From NCBI GenBank assembly GCA_002385465.1, contig DGDN01000111.1:12601-70951 (forward strand): a stretch of 58,351 nt of DNA, given 5' to 3'. The stretch's first letter is position 1. Each line of letters starts with the position of its first letter. Both the position numbers and the translations under genes were made by a program. This stretch comes from Candidatus Fermentithermobacillaceae bacterium UBA3951. Its GTDB lineage: Bacteria > Bacillota > Sulfobacillia > Fermentithermobacillales > Fermentithermobacillaceae. The notes beneath the pieces were generated by a model. That model did no database searches. It was not told the origin of the DNA and saw only the letters and a program-made list of their open reading frames with translations. This document shows positions 16,668-25,096 of this stretch, piece after piece.

Positions 16668-18232
16668 TGTTTTTGGCCAGTTCAGAAGAGATGCGGGACA
16701 TTGACCGGAAGGCCATCCTGGCCGGTATACCCGTTTCCATCCTTATGGAGAACGCGGGCCGGGCTCTCGCCTCTCACGCTTTCGAAATGGCCGCCGAAAG
16801 CCGGGAAGGCGCCGTGGTAGTGCTGGCGGGCCCCGGCCAGAACGGCGGGGACGGACTCAGTGCCGCGAGGCATCTTTCCTCCAGGGGCTTTGGGGTAAAG
16901 GTGGTTCTATTTGCATCTCCCTCACGGATGACTGCCGAAGCCAGGTTGAACCTGGATGCTTTACGGGCCTATCCCGTGGAGATATTCCAGGTGGATGACG
17001 AGACCGGTTTTCAAGACATGCGCGCTCGTCTCGGCCCGGTCACCGTAATTGTGGACGCCCTTCTCGGGACGGGCCAGAAGGGGCCGCCCAGGCCTCCCAT
17101 GGACGAGGCCGTGAAATGGGCCTGTGAGGCAGGAGTTCCGGTCGTGGCATGTGACATCCCCACGGGCGTGGACGCCGATACGGGACACGTCTTCGATCCG
17201 GTTGTCCGGGCGGACGTAACTGTGACAATGGGAGTTCCCAAGCGGGGGCTCTACATCTATCCGGGCGCGAAATTCGCAGGGCGCATAGTAGTTGAACCTC
17301 TGGGATTGCCGCCGTCTCTCCTTGGCGGTCCGTTTCAGGTGTCTGCCGCAACCGTTCAGGACGCCGTAAAGCTTATGCCGCGCAGGGAAGCCGATCACCA
17401 CAAAGGGCTTTCGGGGCACGTGCTTGTAATCGCCGGTTCCACGGGTATGGCCGGTGCCGCGGTACTGGCTGCCAAAGCGGCGCTCCGCGGAGGTGCGGGG
17501 ACCGTAACCCTCCTATGCCCTCGGGAGATATACCCCGTGTGCGCAGGGATGTTGCCCGAAGTGATGGTCCTTTCGGTGTCAGAAGGGGGTTCGTTCTCAA
17601 GCGGAGACGGGGTTATGGCCGTGATCGGAGATTTCCTATCGAAGTCCGGGAGCGTGGTGCTCGGCCCGGGTCTGGGGAGGGGCTCGCGGCAGGAGGCTTT
17701 TGTCAAGGAGTGTGTGGAGCTCATCGCTTCCAAAGGCGTGCCTTCCGTGATTGATGCCGACGGCCTCAACAACCTCTCCGGTTCCGGCGGGCTATCATAT
17801 CTCTCAAGCCTTGAGGGTAAGTTTATCCTGACTCCTCACCCCGGTGAGCTGTCGAGGCTCTTGGGTGTTCAAACTCGTGATATCGAAAGAGACCGGATAT
17901 CTGCAGCGAGAGAGGCAGCGTCGAGAGGGAAAAGTGTCGTGTGTTTGAAGGGAGCCGGGACTTGTGTGGCGAACTCGGTAGGTAGCGTTACCGTAAACAC
18001 CACGGGAGACCCGGCGATGGCTACTGCAGGGTCCGGAGATGTCTTGGCGGGAGTGATCGCTTCCCTAGTATCTCAGGGTCTTCCGCTTTATGAGGCGGCT
18101 TGGCTGGGGGTTCTCTGGCACGGTCTTGCAGGTGAGACAGCTGTGGCGAAAGCCGGGTCGTACGGCGTGCTTGCAGGCGAAATATGCGACTTTTTGCCGG
18201 AAGCCCGCAAGACATTGGTGGGAGGTGAATGA
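16664..18232 (+). CDS. nnrD: Bifunctional NAD(P)HX epimerase / ADP- or ATP-dependent dehydratase
   Basis: 522 aa fusion that repairs hydrated NADH and NADPH. The N-terminal YjeF-N epimerase (about residues 1-220) has GPGQNGGDGLSAARHL and DALLGTGQKGP; the C-terminal ribokinase-like dehydratase (about 230-515) has AGSTGMAGAAVLAAKAALR, LTPHPGELSRLLG and the catalytic AGSGDVLAG loop. Starts at ATG overlapping the acpS stop. In Bacillus the same block is followed by alanine racemase and the ndoAI/ndoA pair; here the antitoxin gene follows at once. Confidence 0.93.
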   Translation: MMFLASSEEMRDIDRKAILAGIPVSILMENAGRALASHAFEMAAESREGAVVVLAGPGQNGGDGLSAARHLSSRGFGVKVVLFASPSRMTAEARLNLDALRAYPVEIFQVDDETGFQDMRARLGPVTVIVDALLGTGQKGPPRPPMDEAVKWACEAGVPVVACDIPTGVDADTGHVFDPVVRADVTVTMGVPKRGLYIYPGAKFAGRIVVEPLGLPPSLLGGPFQVSAATVQDAVKLMPRREADHHKGLSGHVLVIAGSTGMAGAAVLAAKAALRGGAGTVTLLCPREIYPVCAGMLPEVMVLSVSEGGSFSSGDGVMAVIGDFLSKSGSVVLGPGLGRGSRQEAFVKECVELIASKGVPSVIDADGLNNLSGSGGLSYLSSLEGKFILTPHPGELSRLLGVQTRDIERDRISAAREAASRGKSVVCLKGAGTCVANSVGSVTVNTTGDPAMATAGSGDVLAGVIASLVSQGLPLYEAAWLGVLWHGLAGETAVAKAGSYGVLAGEICDFLPEARKTLVGGE

Positions 18233-18254
18233 CCCGTCTCAGGGGTCAGGAGAG

Positions 18255-18530
18255 TTGGCCGGTTTAAGAAGAGTCGTAGTAGGTTTTACAGAGGAAATGC
18301 TGTCCGGCATCGACAGTCTCGCCCAGGAGACGAACCGGTGCCGTTCGGTGCTGATCAGAGAGGCATGTTCCTTCTATATCGCAGAGAAACGCCGGGCGAT
18401 GCTTCGCGAGCGGATGAAGACGGGCTATATGGAGATGGCTGAGCTGAACCGTGCGCTGGCGGAGGAACTCGGGGCCGATCTTGAAGATCGGGACTTGTCC
18501 GGTGAAGCATGGGTCTGGAGGAAAGCTTGA
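18255..18530 (+). CDS. ndoAI: EndoAI/MazE-type ribbon-helix-helix antitoxin
   Basis: 91 aa from a TTG at 18255, the usual length of Bacillota EndoAI. The N-terminus (RRVVVGFTEEMLSGID) is a ribbon-helix-helix DNA-binding/dimerisation domain and ERMKTGYMEMAELNRALAEE in the second half matches the toxin-binding segment of B. subtilis EndoAI. An in-frame GTG at 18225 is an alternative start; the longer open frame back to 18090 lies inside nnrD and is a shadow. SD candidates are AGGGG at 18241-18245 or AGGAG closer in. It should neutralise the toxin encoded directly downstream and repress the operon. Confidence 0.85.
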   Translation: MAGLRRVVVGFTEEMLSGIDSLAQETNRCRSVLIREACSFYIAEKRRAMLRERMKTGYMEMAELNRALAEELGADLEDRDLSGEAWVWRKA

Positions 18531-18881
18531 TTGGAACCGACAAGAGGCGATATCTATTTCGCCGATCTCAGCCCCGTGATAGGCTCGGAACAGGGCGGTT
18601 TCAGGCCTGTCTTGATCATCCAAAACGATATCGGCAATAAGTACAGCCCTACTGTCATCATCTCCGCAATTACATCACAGATCCAAAAGGCACGCCTTCC
18701 AACACACGTTGAGCTTTCGGTCCGTGAGTCCGGTCTCGATAAGGACTCCGTTGTTTTGTTGGAGCAGCTAAGGACAATAGACAAGCGGCGGCTAAAAAGG
18801 CGAGTTGCAAGGCTTTCCGAGGAACTAATGCGGAAAGTAGACGAGGCCCTCGCCATATCTATCGGGCTCAAACAGGTATAG
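18531..18881 (+). CDS. ndoA: EndoA/MazF-type mRNA interferase toxin
   Basis: 116 aa, the normal length of EndoA. Highly typical sequence: RGDIYFADLSPVIGSEQGG at the N-terminus with the catalytic Arg, then RPVLIIQND and ISAITSQIQKARLPTHVEL. The family cleaves single-stranded mRNA at U^ACAU-type sites in Bacillota. The TTG start follows the antitoxin stop without a gap and has GGAGGAAAGC upstream, inside the antitoxin gene, so the two are translationally coupled. Confidence 0.93.
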   Translation: MEPTRGDIYFADLSPVIGSEQGGFRPVLIIQNDIGNKYSPTVIISAITSQIQKARLPTHVELSVRESGLDKDSVVLLEQLRTIDKRRLKRRVARLSEELMRKVDEALAISIGLKQV

Positions 18882-18900
18882 AGAGAAAGGGAGATATAGA

Positions 18901-19932
18901 GTGGATTTTGACAAGATGGGATTTCGGAGAGAAAAGCTTGCGGAGACTCCAACTCCTTTTGAAGAGGCCCCCCGGTTTTCCAAGGCCGTGGGAGGTCCCA
19001 GGATATTCTTGAAAAGAGATGACGCCACCGGGCTGGCCCTCGGGGGCAACAAAGCCAGAAAGCTTGAGCTCCTCACGGGAGAAGCGTTGGAACTCGGAGT
19101 AGACACGGTCATTACCTGCGGCGGGCCCCAGTCGAACCACGCCAGAATGACCGCGGCCGCCGCTCGGAAATTGGGCCTCCAGCCGATTCTAGTGCTGGAC
19201 GGAGACGACCCGGGGAAACGAGAAGGGAACCTGCTCCTCGATCACCTTTTGGGCGCGGAGATCATTTTCTCCGGTTCCAGGAGCTCGGGAGACCTCCTTG
19301 ACGAAGTGAAAGACGAGGTAATTGCGCGAGGCGGAAAGCCCTACGTCATCCCATTGGGAGGCTCGAGTCCGGTCGGCGCTCTGGCGTACATTGAGTGCGT
19401 CGAAGAAATCGTAGCCCAGTGCAGGTCATTGGGCGTCTCACCTAAGACTCTTTACGTGGCTTCCGGTTCTGTTGGGACTTTGGCCGGGCTTATCATGGGC
19501 AAAATCATTTTTGAGGCGGAGTTCTCCATTAAGGGGATTGCAGTCAGCCCCGGCGCCGAGGCCAAAGCCGAGCGCACGGTCCAACTCATGGAAGAGGCCG
19601 TGTCGCTTCTCAGGTCTCGGGTCCCTTGTGTAGACCCCGGTCTTCAACGTCTCCTCGACCGGAGTGTTGAGGGCCTTCGTGAACTCGTGAGTATCGACGA
19701 GAGTCAGGTCGGAGAAGGCTACGCCATTCCCACCGAGGCAGCACTCGAAGCCATCCGGCTCCTGGCTCGAAGTGAAGGAGTGCTCACAGACCCGGTATAT
19801 ACGGGCAAAGCCCTGGCGGGTCTCGTTAAGGACGCTCGTGACGGACTCTATTCGGAGGACGACTCAGTGATCTTCCTGCATACTGGAGGTGTGCCATCGG
19901 ACTTCGCTTTCGCCGAGATTCTCTCGAGATAG
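18901..19932 (+). CDS. PLP enzyme of the D-cysteine desulfhydrase / ACC deaminase family
   Basis: 343 aa, fold type II PLP enzyme. The PLP-binding lysine is Lys51 in LALGGNKARKLE, and CGGPQSNHARMTAAAARKLG and ASGSVGTLAGLIMG (phosphate loop) are family signatures. D-cysteine desulfhydrase makes pyruvate, H2S and ammonia; ACC deaminase opens the cyclopropane ring. The two are hard to separate by eye, and I favour a D-cysteine desulfhydrase or other D-amino-acid lyase because a DmpA-like gene lies two genes downstream. GTG start with GGGAGA upstream. Confidence 0.85.
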   Translation: MDFDKMGFRREKLAETPTPFEEAPRFSKAVGGPRIFLKRDDATGLALGGNKARKLELLTGEALELGVDTVITCGGPQSNHARMTAAAARKLGLQPILVLDGDDPGKREGNLLLDHLLGAEIIFSGSRSSGDLLDEVKDEVIARGGKPYVIPLGGSSPVGALAYIECVEEIVAQCRSLGVSPKTLYVASGSVGTLAGLIMGKIIFEAEFSIKGIAVSPGAEAKAERTVQLMEEAVSLLRSRVPCVDPGLQRLLDRSVEGLRELVSIDESQVGEGYAIPTEAALEAIRLLARSEGVLTDPVYTGKALAGLVKDARDGLYSEDDSVIFLHTGGVPSDFAFAEILSR

Positions 19933-19991
19933 TAGCGGCCAAGTGATTTGACGGGCGTTTCTTTTTCAATCATGAGAGGAGGAGCCGTAAG

Positions 19992-20699
19992 ATGAGGCCC
20001 ATCATCGGGATTACCGCGACATACAATGAGGAGCATAATGCCGCCGCAACACCTATGACTTACATTGAGGCCGTGCTCGAAGCGGGCGGCAAGCCTCTCC
20101 TCATTCCCGTCATGCCTCAGGAAGTTGCCGAAGAGAACCTTTCAGTAATAGATGCCCTGCTTATTCCGGGCGGTGTAGACGTAGACCCGCGCCACTACAA
20201 CGAGCGTCCGATCCCCCAATTGGGGAGGATCAACCCGCTTCTCGACGAGCTGGAACTCGGCCTCGCGAGAAAAGCCCTGGAAATGAACATGCCGATGCTC
20301 GGCATCTGCAGGGGATGCCAGATCATCACCGTCGCAGCCGGGGGCTCTCTGGTACAGGATATAGGGAGCCAGGTAGGAGGGGCCCAGAAACACTCTCAAC
20401 AGGCTGCGCGATGGTACGGGACTCACGAGGTAGTGCTGGCCGAAGGGTCTTTGTTTGAACGAGTGCACAAGACTCGGAGGCTATGGGTCAATTCCTATCA
20501 TCACCAGTCAATAAAGCACCCCGGAGACGGTTTCTCCGTGACGGCGCATGCCCTTGACGGCGTTGCGGAAGGTGCCGAGAGAAACAAGGGTTTCTGCCTC
20601 TGTATCCAGTGGCACCCGGAGGCTATGTGGAGGAAAAATCCGGTTTTCCTGGAGCCCTTTAAGGCCCTTGTAAGAGCCGCCAAGGGAGAGGAAATATAG
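19992..20699 (+). CDS. Class I glutamine-amidotransferase-like gamma-glutamyl hydrolase (PuuD-like)
   Basis: 235 aa. The catalytic triad of the peptidase C26 family is complete: nucleophile Cys106 in GICRGCQ, His208 and Glu210 in QWHPE. LLIPGGVDVDP and the NSYHHQSI segment match gamma-glutamyl-GABA hydrolases (PuuD) and related enzymes that cut gamma-glutamyl amides. No putrescine-utilisation genes are present, so the physiological substrate is open. ATG with GAGGAGG eight or so bases upstream. The next gene starts one base after its stop codon. Confidence 0.85.
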   Translation: MRPIIGITATYNEEHNAAATPMTYIEAVLEAGGKPLLIPVMPQEVAEENLSVIDALLIPGGVDVDPRHYNERPIPQLGRINPLLDELELGLARKALEMNMPMLGICRGCQIITVAAGGSLVQDIGSQVGGAQKHSQQAARWYGTHEVVLAEGSLFERVHKTRRLWVNSYHHQSIKHPGDGFSVTAHALDGVAEGAERNKGFCLCIQWHPEAMWRKNPVFLEPFKALVRAAKGEEI

Positions 20700-21809
20700 A
20701 TGCCGGTTCCATCGGGAAGGCCCCGGGTCAGGGAGTTCGGTCTGGAGATAGGGTTTATGTCTCCAGGCCCGAAAAACAGCATCCTGGACGTTCCCGGCGT
20801 GGCAGTGGGCCATACCACTCTCATTGAGGGCGACGGGAAACTGGTTGTGGGAAAAGGGCCCGTCCGGACCGGTGTTACCGCAATCCTTCCCCACGGGGGG
20901 AACCTTTTCAGGGAGAAGGTGCGGGGTGCCATCCACGTGATAAACGGTTTCGGCAAAGCCACCGGCATCGCCCAGGTGCAGGAGCTTGGAGTCATCGAGA
21001 CACCGATTGTCCTCACGAACACCCTGTCTGTGGGCACGGCGTGGGACGCTTTATGCGAATACATGCTCCTTAAGAATGAGGAGATCGGTACCACTACTGG
21101 GACGGTGAACTCCCTGGTGGCCGAATGCAACGACGGGTATTTGAATGACATAAGGGGGAGGCACGTAAAGAAGGAGCACGTGTTGAGCGCTCTCGCGGGA
21201 GCTTCCACCGAAGTATGCATGGAAGGCAACGTGGGAGCGGGCACGGGCATGTCGTGCTTCGGGTTCAAAGGTGGGATCGGGACGTCGTCCAGACGTCTTA
21301 CCGGGGAGATTGAAGACAGGTTTCTCGGTGTCCTGGTGCTGGCCAATTTCGGCACAACCCGAGACCTTATGATAGCCGGGGTTCCTGTGGGCGCCGTCTT
21401 GGAGTCCCGCCAGGTGCCCCCTAATCCCCCGGGTTCAATCGTTATCGTAATGGCGACCGACGCTCCCCTTTCAGACAGGCAACTCGGCAGGATAGCCCGG
21501 CGCGCACAAGGGGGGCTGGCAAGGGTCGGCTCAGTTTTCTCGAACGGGAGCGGTGACTTTGTCATCGCTTTTTCAACAGACGGACGTGTCGGTCACGCTT
21601 CGCAAGGCATGATAATTGAGAGAAGGCTGGGCGACGATTCTGAAGAAATGGCCGGTATTTTCAGGGCGACTTCGGAAGCCGTCGAAGAGGCGATCTTGAA
21701 CGCGCTTTTTGCCGCTGAATCTATGGTCGGAAGAGACGGCAATTCTCGTGAAGGTCTACCCCTTGACGAAGTGCGCTCTATCCTGGCATCGAGGGGAGTC
21801 CTGGATTAG
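20700..21809 (+). CDS. DmpA/P1-family (S58) self-processing aminopeptidase
   Basis: 369 aa, normal for this family of N-terminal-nucleophile hydrolases, which cleave themselves into alpha and beta chains and act as D-/L-aminopeptidases or beta-peptidases. The predicted self-cleavage site is Gly245-Ser246 in PPGSIVIVMATDAPLS; Ser246 would be the nucleophile. DVPGVAVGHTT at the N-terminus and NGFGKATGIAQ, GNVGAGTGMSCFGFKGG in the middle are family signatures. ATG directly after the PuuD-like stop, so translation is coupled. Together with the PLP enzyme upstream this suggests use of unusual (D- or beta-) peptides; this is inference. Confidence 0.88.
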   Translation: MPVPSGRPRVREFGLEIGFMSPGPKNSILDVPGVAVGHTTLIEGDGKLVVGKGPVRTGVTAILPHGGNLFREKVRGAIHVINGFGKATGIAQVQELGVIETPIVLTNTLSVGTAWDALCEYMLLKNEEIGTTTGTVNSLVAECNDGYLNDIRGRHVKKEHVLSALAGASTEVCMEGNVGAGTGMSCFGFKGGIGTSSRRLTGEIEDRFLGVLVLANFGTTRDLMIAGVPVGAVLESRQVPPNPPGSIVIVMATDAPLSDRQLGRIARRAQGGLARVGSVFSNGSGDFVIAFSTDGRVGHASQGMIIERRLGDDSEEMAGIFRATSEAVEEAILNALFAAESMVGRDGNSREGLPLDEVRSILASRGVLD

Positions 21810-21914
21810 CCGAACGGCCAGCCGGTGGAAAGTTCACCTTCTCCGGAAGGATATGCAGGCCAACTGTAGAACTATCTTGACTCGGCCTTATATATAACAG
21901 TGAGGAGGATACCT

Positions 21915-22562
21915 ATGTCCCAACCGCCCCGGAAATCAAGGAGGCCTTCATACCTGTCGGGACCGGGCAGTCCGCCCCCACTGTCTCATGGCGACCCGGA
22001 ATCGACCGGAGGTACGCCGCCTCCCAAGGAGAGCCCTCCCGAACCCGAAGAGGACCGCGAGCTATTGTCTTGGAGGGTCTGGCTCTTGCCCAGGAGGCCG
22101 TTGGTCTCAGCGGTGGTTGTGGTAATCCTTCTGTTCAGCATCTACCTGGCATATTGGGCTCTACCCCAGCTTTTGTTCGTCGGACTCATTACTTTCATCC
22201 TGCTCAATAGACTTGCACCGTACCTATTTCCGGTGAGGTACTTCCTGAGCGAGCAAAGAGCAGGATATAAGACCTTTCTTGCTGCTGATTCAAGGCCTTG
22301 GGAGCGGTTCTTCACATACTACAAGTTCCCGGACGGGATCTTGCTTTCAAACGATACCCGGTCGGTGAGAGGCAGGTTACGCGAAGGGCTTTTCATGTAT
22401 TACGGCAGTGAGACGCCTGTGGATGAGGTCCTCTCAATAGTCGCCTCCAAACTCCCGTCTCCCGAGGAGGCGATGAAGCCTAAGGAAGAGCCTGCTTTCA
22501 AGGGCGGAGTGGGTTCCGCTTTCCGGCGGATCCGCAGGCTCAGGGGCAAAGATCGCTCTTAG
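21915..22562 (+). CDS. Uncharacterised membrane protein in the GlmL cluster
   Basis: 215 aa from the ATG at 21915, which has GAGGAGG seven bases upstream; a GTG at 21900 in the same frame precedes the SD and is unlikely. I do not recognise a family. The first 55 residues are Pro/Ser/Glu-rich and probably disordered, two hydrophobic helices follow (about 62-80 and 84-106), and the last 110 residues are a soluble domain with several aromatic residues (WERFFTYYKFPDGILL, LREGLFMYYGS). It may anchor or assist the soluble proteins encoded next. 105 bases separate it from the DmpA-like gene. Confidence 0.75.
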   Translation: MSQPPRKSRRPSYLSGPGSPPPLSHGDPESTGGTPPPKESPPEPEEDRELLSWRVWLLPRRPLVSAVVVVILLFSIYLAYWALPQLLFVGLITFILLNRLAPYLFPVRYFLSEQRAGYKTFLAADSRPWERFFTYYKFPDGILLSNDTRSVRGRLREGLFMYYGSETPVDEVLSIVASKLPSPEEAMKPKEEPAFKGGVGSAFRRIRRLRGKDRS

Positions 22563-22704
22563 CTCTGGGTCTTAGATTTTGGACCCGCGGCGCAGGTTGA
22601 TTTTGTGCCAATGTCCTTGTGTTCTAGAAGCATTTGGATGGACGAGAAAGTGACGAATTACTGTAGAATAATCAGGATAATTGGAGAACTAGCGGAGGAA
22701 AGGG

Positions 22705-23139
22705 GTGACGCTCTTGTTTAAGTTTTCGGAGCCGATTGATGAGAAGCGCCGCGATGAGATAATCGAGGCTATCGCCAAGCGCATCGAACAGTTCGGTATG
22801 CTTGTGCCCGCCATATTCTTCCTCGAGATGAACAAACCGCTCAGCTATATAACGGGTCAGGGGATGCATTTCTTCGCCCCGATAGTAAGCGTATTCTTCA
22901 ATACCTTCGAGGACTATGCCTACTTCTTTGATGACAGGAACAACGTCGAACTCCTGATACAGAAACTGGAGAGTCTGGCGGAAAAGGAGGAGGAACGAGC
23001 CAGGGAACTTAAGGCCCAGAGAAAGGCAAAGAAGGCCGCCATGAAGGCTGCGAAGTCAAGCGACACCATGATGGACGAAGCCATCAAAATGTCCGGTGAG
23101 GACAAACCGGAAGAAGCCAATAATATTGACCCCAAGTGA
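22705..23139 (+). CDS. Uncharacterised small protein with charged coiled-coil tail
   Basis: 144 aa. Not recognised. The first 95 residues look like a compact alpha/beta domain (EIIEAIAKRIEQFGMLVPAI, MHFFAPIVSVFFNTFEDYAY); residues 95-130 are a highly charged helix rich in Glu, Lys and Ala, likely coiled-coil. No signal peptide or clear transmembrane helix. GTG start with GGAGG six bases upstream. It lies between the membrane protein and the GlmL-like ATPase, on the same strand. Confidence 0.7.
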   Translation: MTLLFKFSEPIDEKRRDEIIEAIAKRIEQFGMLVPAIFFLEMNKPLSYITGQGMHFFAPIVSVFFNTFEDYAYFFDDRNNVELLIQKLESLAEKEEERARELKAQRKAKKAAMKAAKSSDTMMDEAIKMSGEDKPEEANNIDPK

Positions 23140-23155
23140 GAAGGTTTTTTTGGTT

Positions 23156-23184
23156 TTGACATCGTACTAAGACACTTATGGATT
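23156..23184 (+). promoter_or_regulatory. Candidate promoter of the glmL-like gene
   Basis: A perfect TTGACA at 23156-23161 is followed after 15-17 bases by weak -10 candidates (TATGGA at 23177 or TGGATT at 23179). It lies after the stop of the 144-aa gene and before the strong SD at 23210-23217. The -10 match is poor, so the call is tentative. Confidence 0.35.
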
Positions 23185-23225
23185 TTTATTCTCAGGGGTT
23201 GGCAAGTGAGGAGGGGAAAGCTTCA

Positions 23226-25079
23226 GTGCCGGAAGAGAAGGCTTTCAAGCTGGACAGAGAGATCACCTCTGTTCTTGCTACAGACTGCGGTTCAACCACA
23301 ACCAAAGCGATTCTTATTGAAAAAGTGGGTGACGAGTATCGCCTGATCACGCGTGGCGAGGCTCCCACTACTGTTGAAGCTCCGTTCGAGGACGTGACTG
23401 CCGGTGCTCGCAACGCTATCCGGGAGGTCGAGGAGCTTACAGGCAAGACACTACTCGATGAAAAGGGTGTAATAACCCCCAGGCATCCCGACGGGTCCGG
23501 CGTTGACATCTATATGTCCACTTCTTCGGCTGGTGGCGGCCTCCAGATGATGGTCGCCGGCGTCGTAAAGACCATGACTGCCGAGTCGGCTGCCCGGGCT
23601 GCCCTCGGAGCGGGCGCCATTGTCATGGACGTAATCGCTGTCGACGACGGGCGAAAGCCCCACGAGAAGATCCAGAGGATCAGGCAGCTGCGTCCTGACA
23701 TGATCCTTCTGTCGGGAGGTATTGACGGCGGCACGATTACCCACGTGGTAGAGATCGCCGAACTCATCTCCGCTGCAGAACCCAAGCCTAGGCTGGGTAT
23801 TGGGTACAACCTGCCGGTTATCTACGCAGGAAACAAGGACGCGAGGCCCCATATCAATAATAGCCTCGCGAAGAAGGTTGACCTACGAATGGTCGACAAC
23901 CTTCGCCCAGTGCTGGAGAAAGAGGTCCTGGGACCCGCAAGAGAAGAAATCCACAATCTGTTCATGGAGCACGTCATGGCCCAGGCTCCCGGCTACAACA
24001 AGCTGATGTCCTGGACCCCTGTCCCTATCATGCCGACCCCCGGGGCGGTGGGTATATGCATGCAGACTGCTTCCAAGGAATATGATCTGTCGGTTATCGG
24101 CGTGGACATCGGGGGCGCTACCACCGACGTATTCTCGGTGTTCGGCGAGTTCTTCAACAGGACCGTTTCGGCTAACCTGGGTATGAGCTACTCTATCTGC
24201 AATGTGCTCTTGGAGACCGGGGTCGCCAACATCATGAGGTGGATCCCCTTCGACATCAACGAGGGAGAGCTGAGGAACAGGATCCGCAACAAAATGATCC
24301 GTCCGACCACGATCCCCCAGACCCTCGATGACCTTATCATCGAGCAGGCCATTTCCAGAGAAGCGCTCAGGCTCGCCTTCATCCACCACAAGAGCTTGGC
24401 CGTAGGGCTCAGGGGTGTCCACAGGCAGAGGACCATCGGCGATACGTTTGAGCAGACGGGTTCCGGTGAGACCTACATCGACATGATGGACCTTGGGCTC
24501 CTTATCGGTTCGGGCGGAGTGCTTTCCCACGCCCCTCGGAGAGCTCAGGCCGCAATGATGCTGCTTGATGCGTTCCAACCCGAAGGCCTCACCATGCTGG
24601 CGGTAGACTCGATCTTCATGATGCCCCAGCTCGGGATCCTCTCAACCGTGCATGCGAAGGCCAGTATGCAGGTATTTGACAGAGACTGCCTCATCAAACT
24701 CGGAACGGCGATAGCTCCTGCGGGACCCAGCGGCGGCGCCAAGGACGGAGATCCTTGCGTCAAGGTCGAGCTCGAGGTAGACGGCAATACCATAGTCGAG
24801 GAAGTCCCGTACGGTTCCATAAAGCTCATAAAGCTCGAGGACGGCAAGAAAGCCAAGGCAATCATCCATCCGTCGAGGCAGTTCGACGTAGGAAAGGGCT
24901 ACGGTCATACTCTCGAGACGACCGTAAACGGAGGAGTAGTCGGACTAACCATCGATGCCCGCGGCCGCGTCTTTGATGTGCCCCAAGACAAGGCCCTAAG
25001 GAACAGGAAACTGGTTGAGTGGTTCACCGCGATGAACCTGTATCCCGCGGAACTGCTCAAGAAATACGCAGAAGTGTAA
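23226..25079 (+). CDS. GlmL/MutL-type ASKHA ATPase, long form, no mutase partner
   Basis: 617 aa from the GTG at 23226, chosen because AGGAGGGG lies eight bases upstream; an ATG at 23178 in frame has no SD. Family features: phosphate-1 loop ATDCGSTTTKAIL near the N-terminus, SSAGGGLQMMVAG, LLSGGIDGGT and the second loop GVDIGGATTDVFSVF. GlmL (MutL) accompanies the B12-dependent glutamate mutase GlmES and is thought to act as a chaperone or reactivator, but neither glmE nor glmS is in the window. It is longer than the classical protein (roughly 460 residues), the extra length being mostly a C-terminal beta-rich region. It sits in an unusual four-gene block. Confidence 0.8.
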   Translation: MPEEKAFKLDREITSVLATDCGSTTTKAILIEKVGDEYRLITRGEAPTTVEAPFEDVTAGARNAIREVEELTGKTLLDEKGVITPRHPDGSGVDIYMSTSSAGGGLQMMVAGVVKTMTAESAARAALGAGAIVMDVIAVDDGRKPHEKIQRIRQLRPDMILLSGGIDGGTITHVVEIAELISAAEPKPRLGIGYNLPVIYAGNKDARPHINNSLAKKVDLRMVDNLRPVLEKEVLGPAREEIHNLFMEHVMAQAPGYNKLMSWTPVPIMPTPGAVGICMQTASKEYDLSVIGVDIGGATTDVFSVFGEFFNRTVSANLGMSYSICNVLLETGVANIMRWIPFDINEGELRNRIRNKMIRPTTIPQTLDDLIIEQAISREALRLAFIHHKSLAVGLRGVHRQRTIGDTFEQTGSGETYIDMMDLGLLIGSGGVLSHAPRRAQAAMMLLDAFQPEGLTMLAVDSIFMMPQLGILSTVHAKASMQVFDRDCLIKLGTAIAPAGPSGGAKDGDPCVKVELEVDGNTIVEEVPYGSIKLIKLEDGKKAKAIIHPSRQFDVGKGYGHTLETTVNGGVVGLTIDARGRVFDVPQDKALRNRKLVEWFTAMNLYPAELLKKYAEV

Positions 25080-25096
25080 GGAGGAGGGTTAGAAAA

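Noticed and set aside
18090..18254. N-terminal extension of the antitoxin frame
   Set aside because: Lies in another frame of nnrD and contains Trp/Arg-rich sequence not found in EndoAI; the family length fits the later start.
20501..21565. Minus-strand open frame of 354 codons opposite the DmpA-like gene
   Set aside because: Shadow frame, Pro/Ser/Thr-rich low-complexity translation, no SD, both sense genes well supported.
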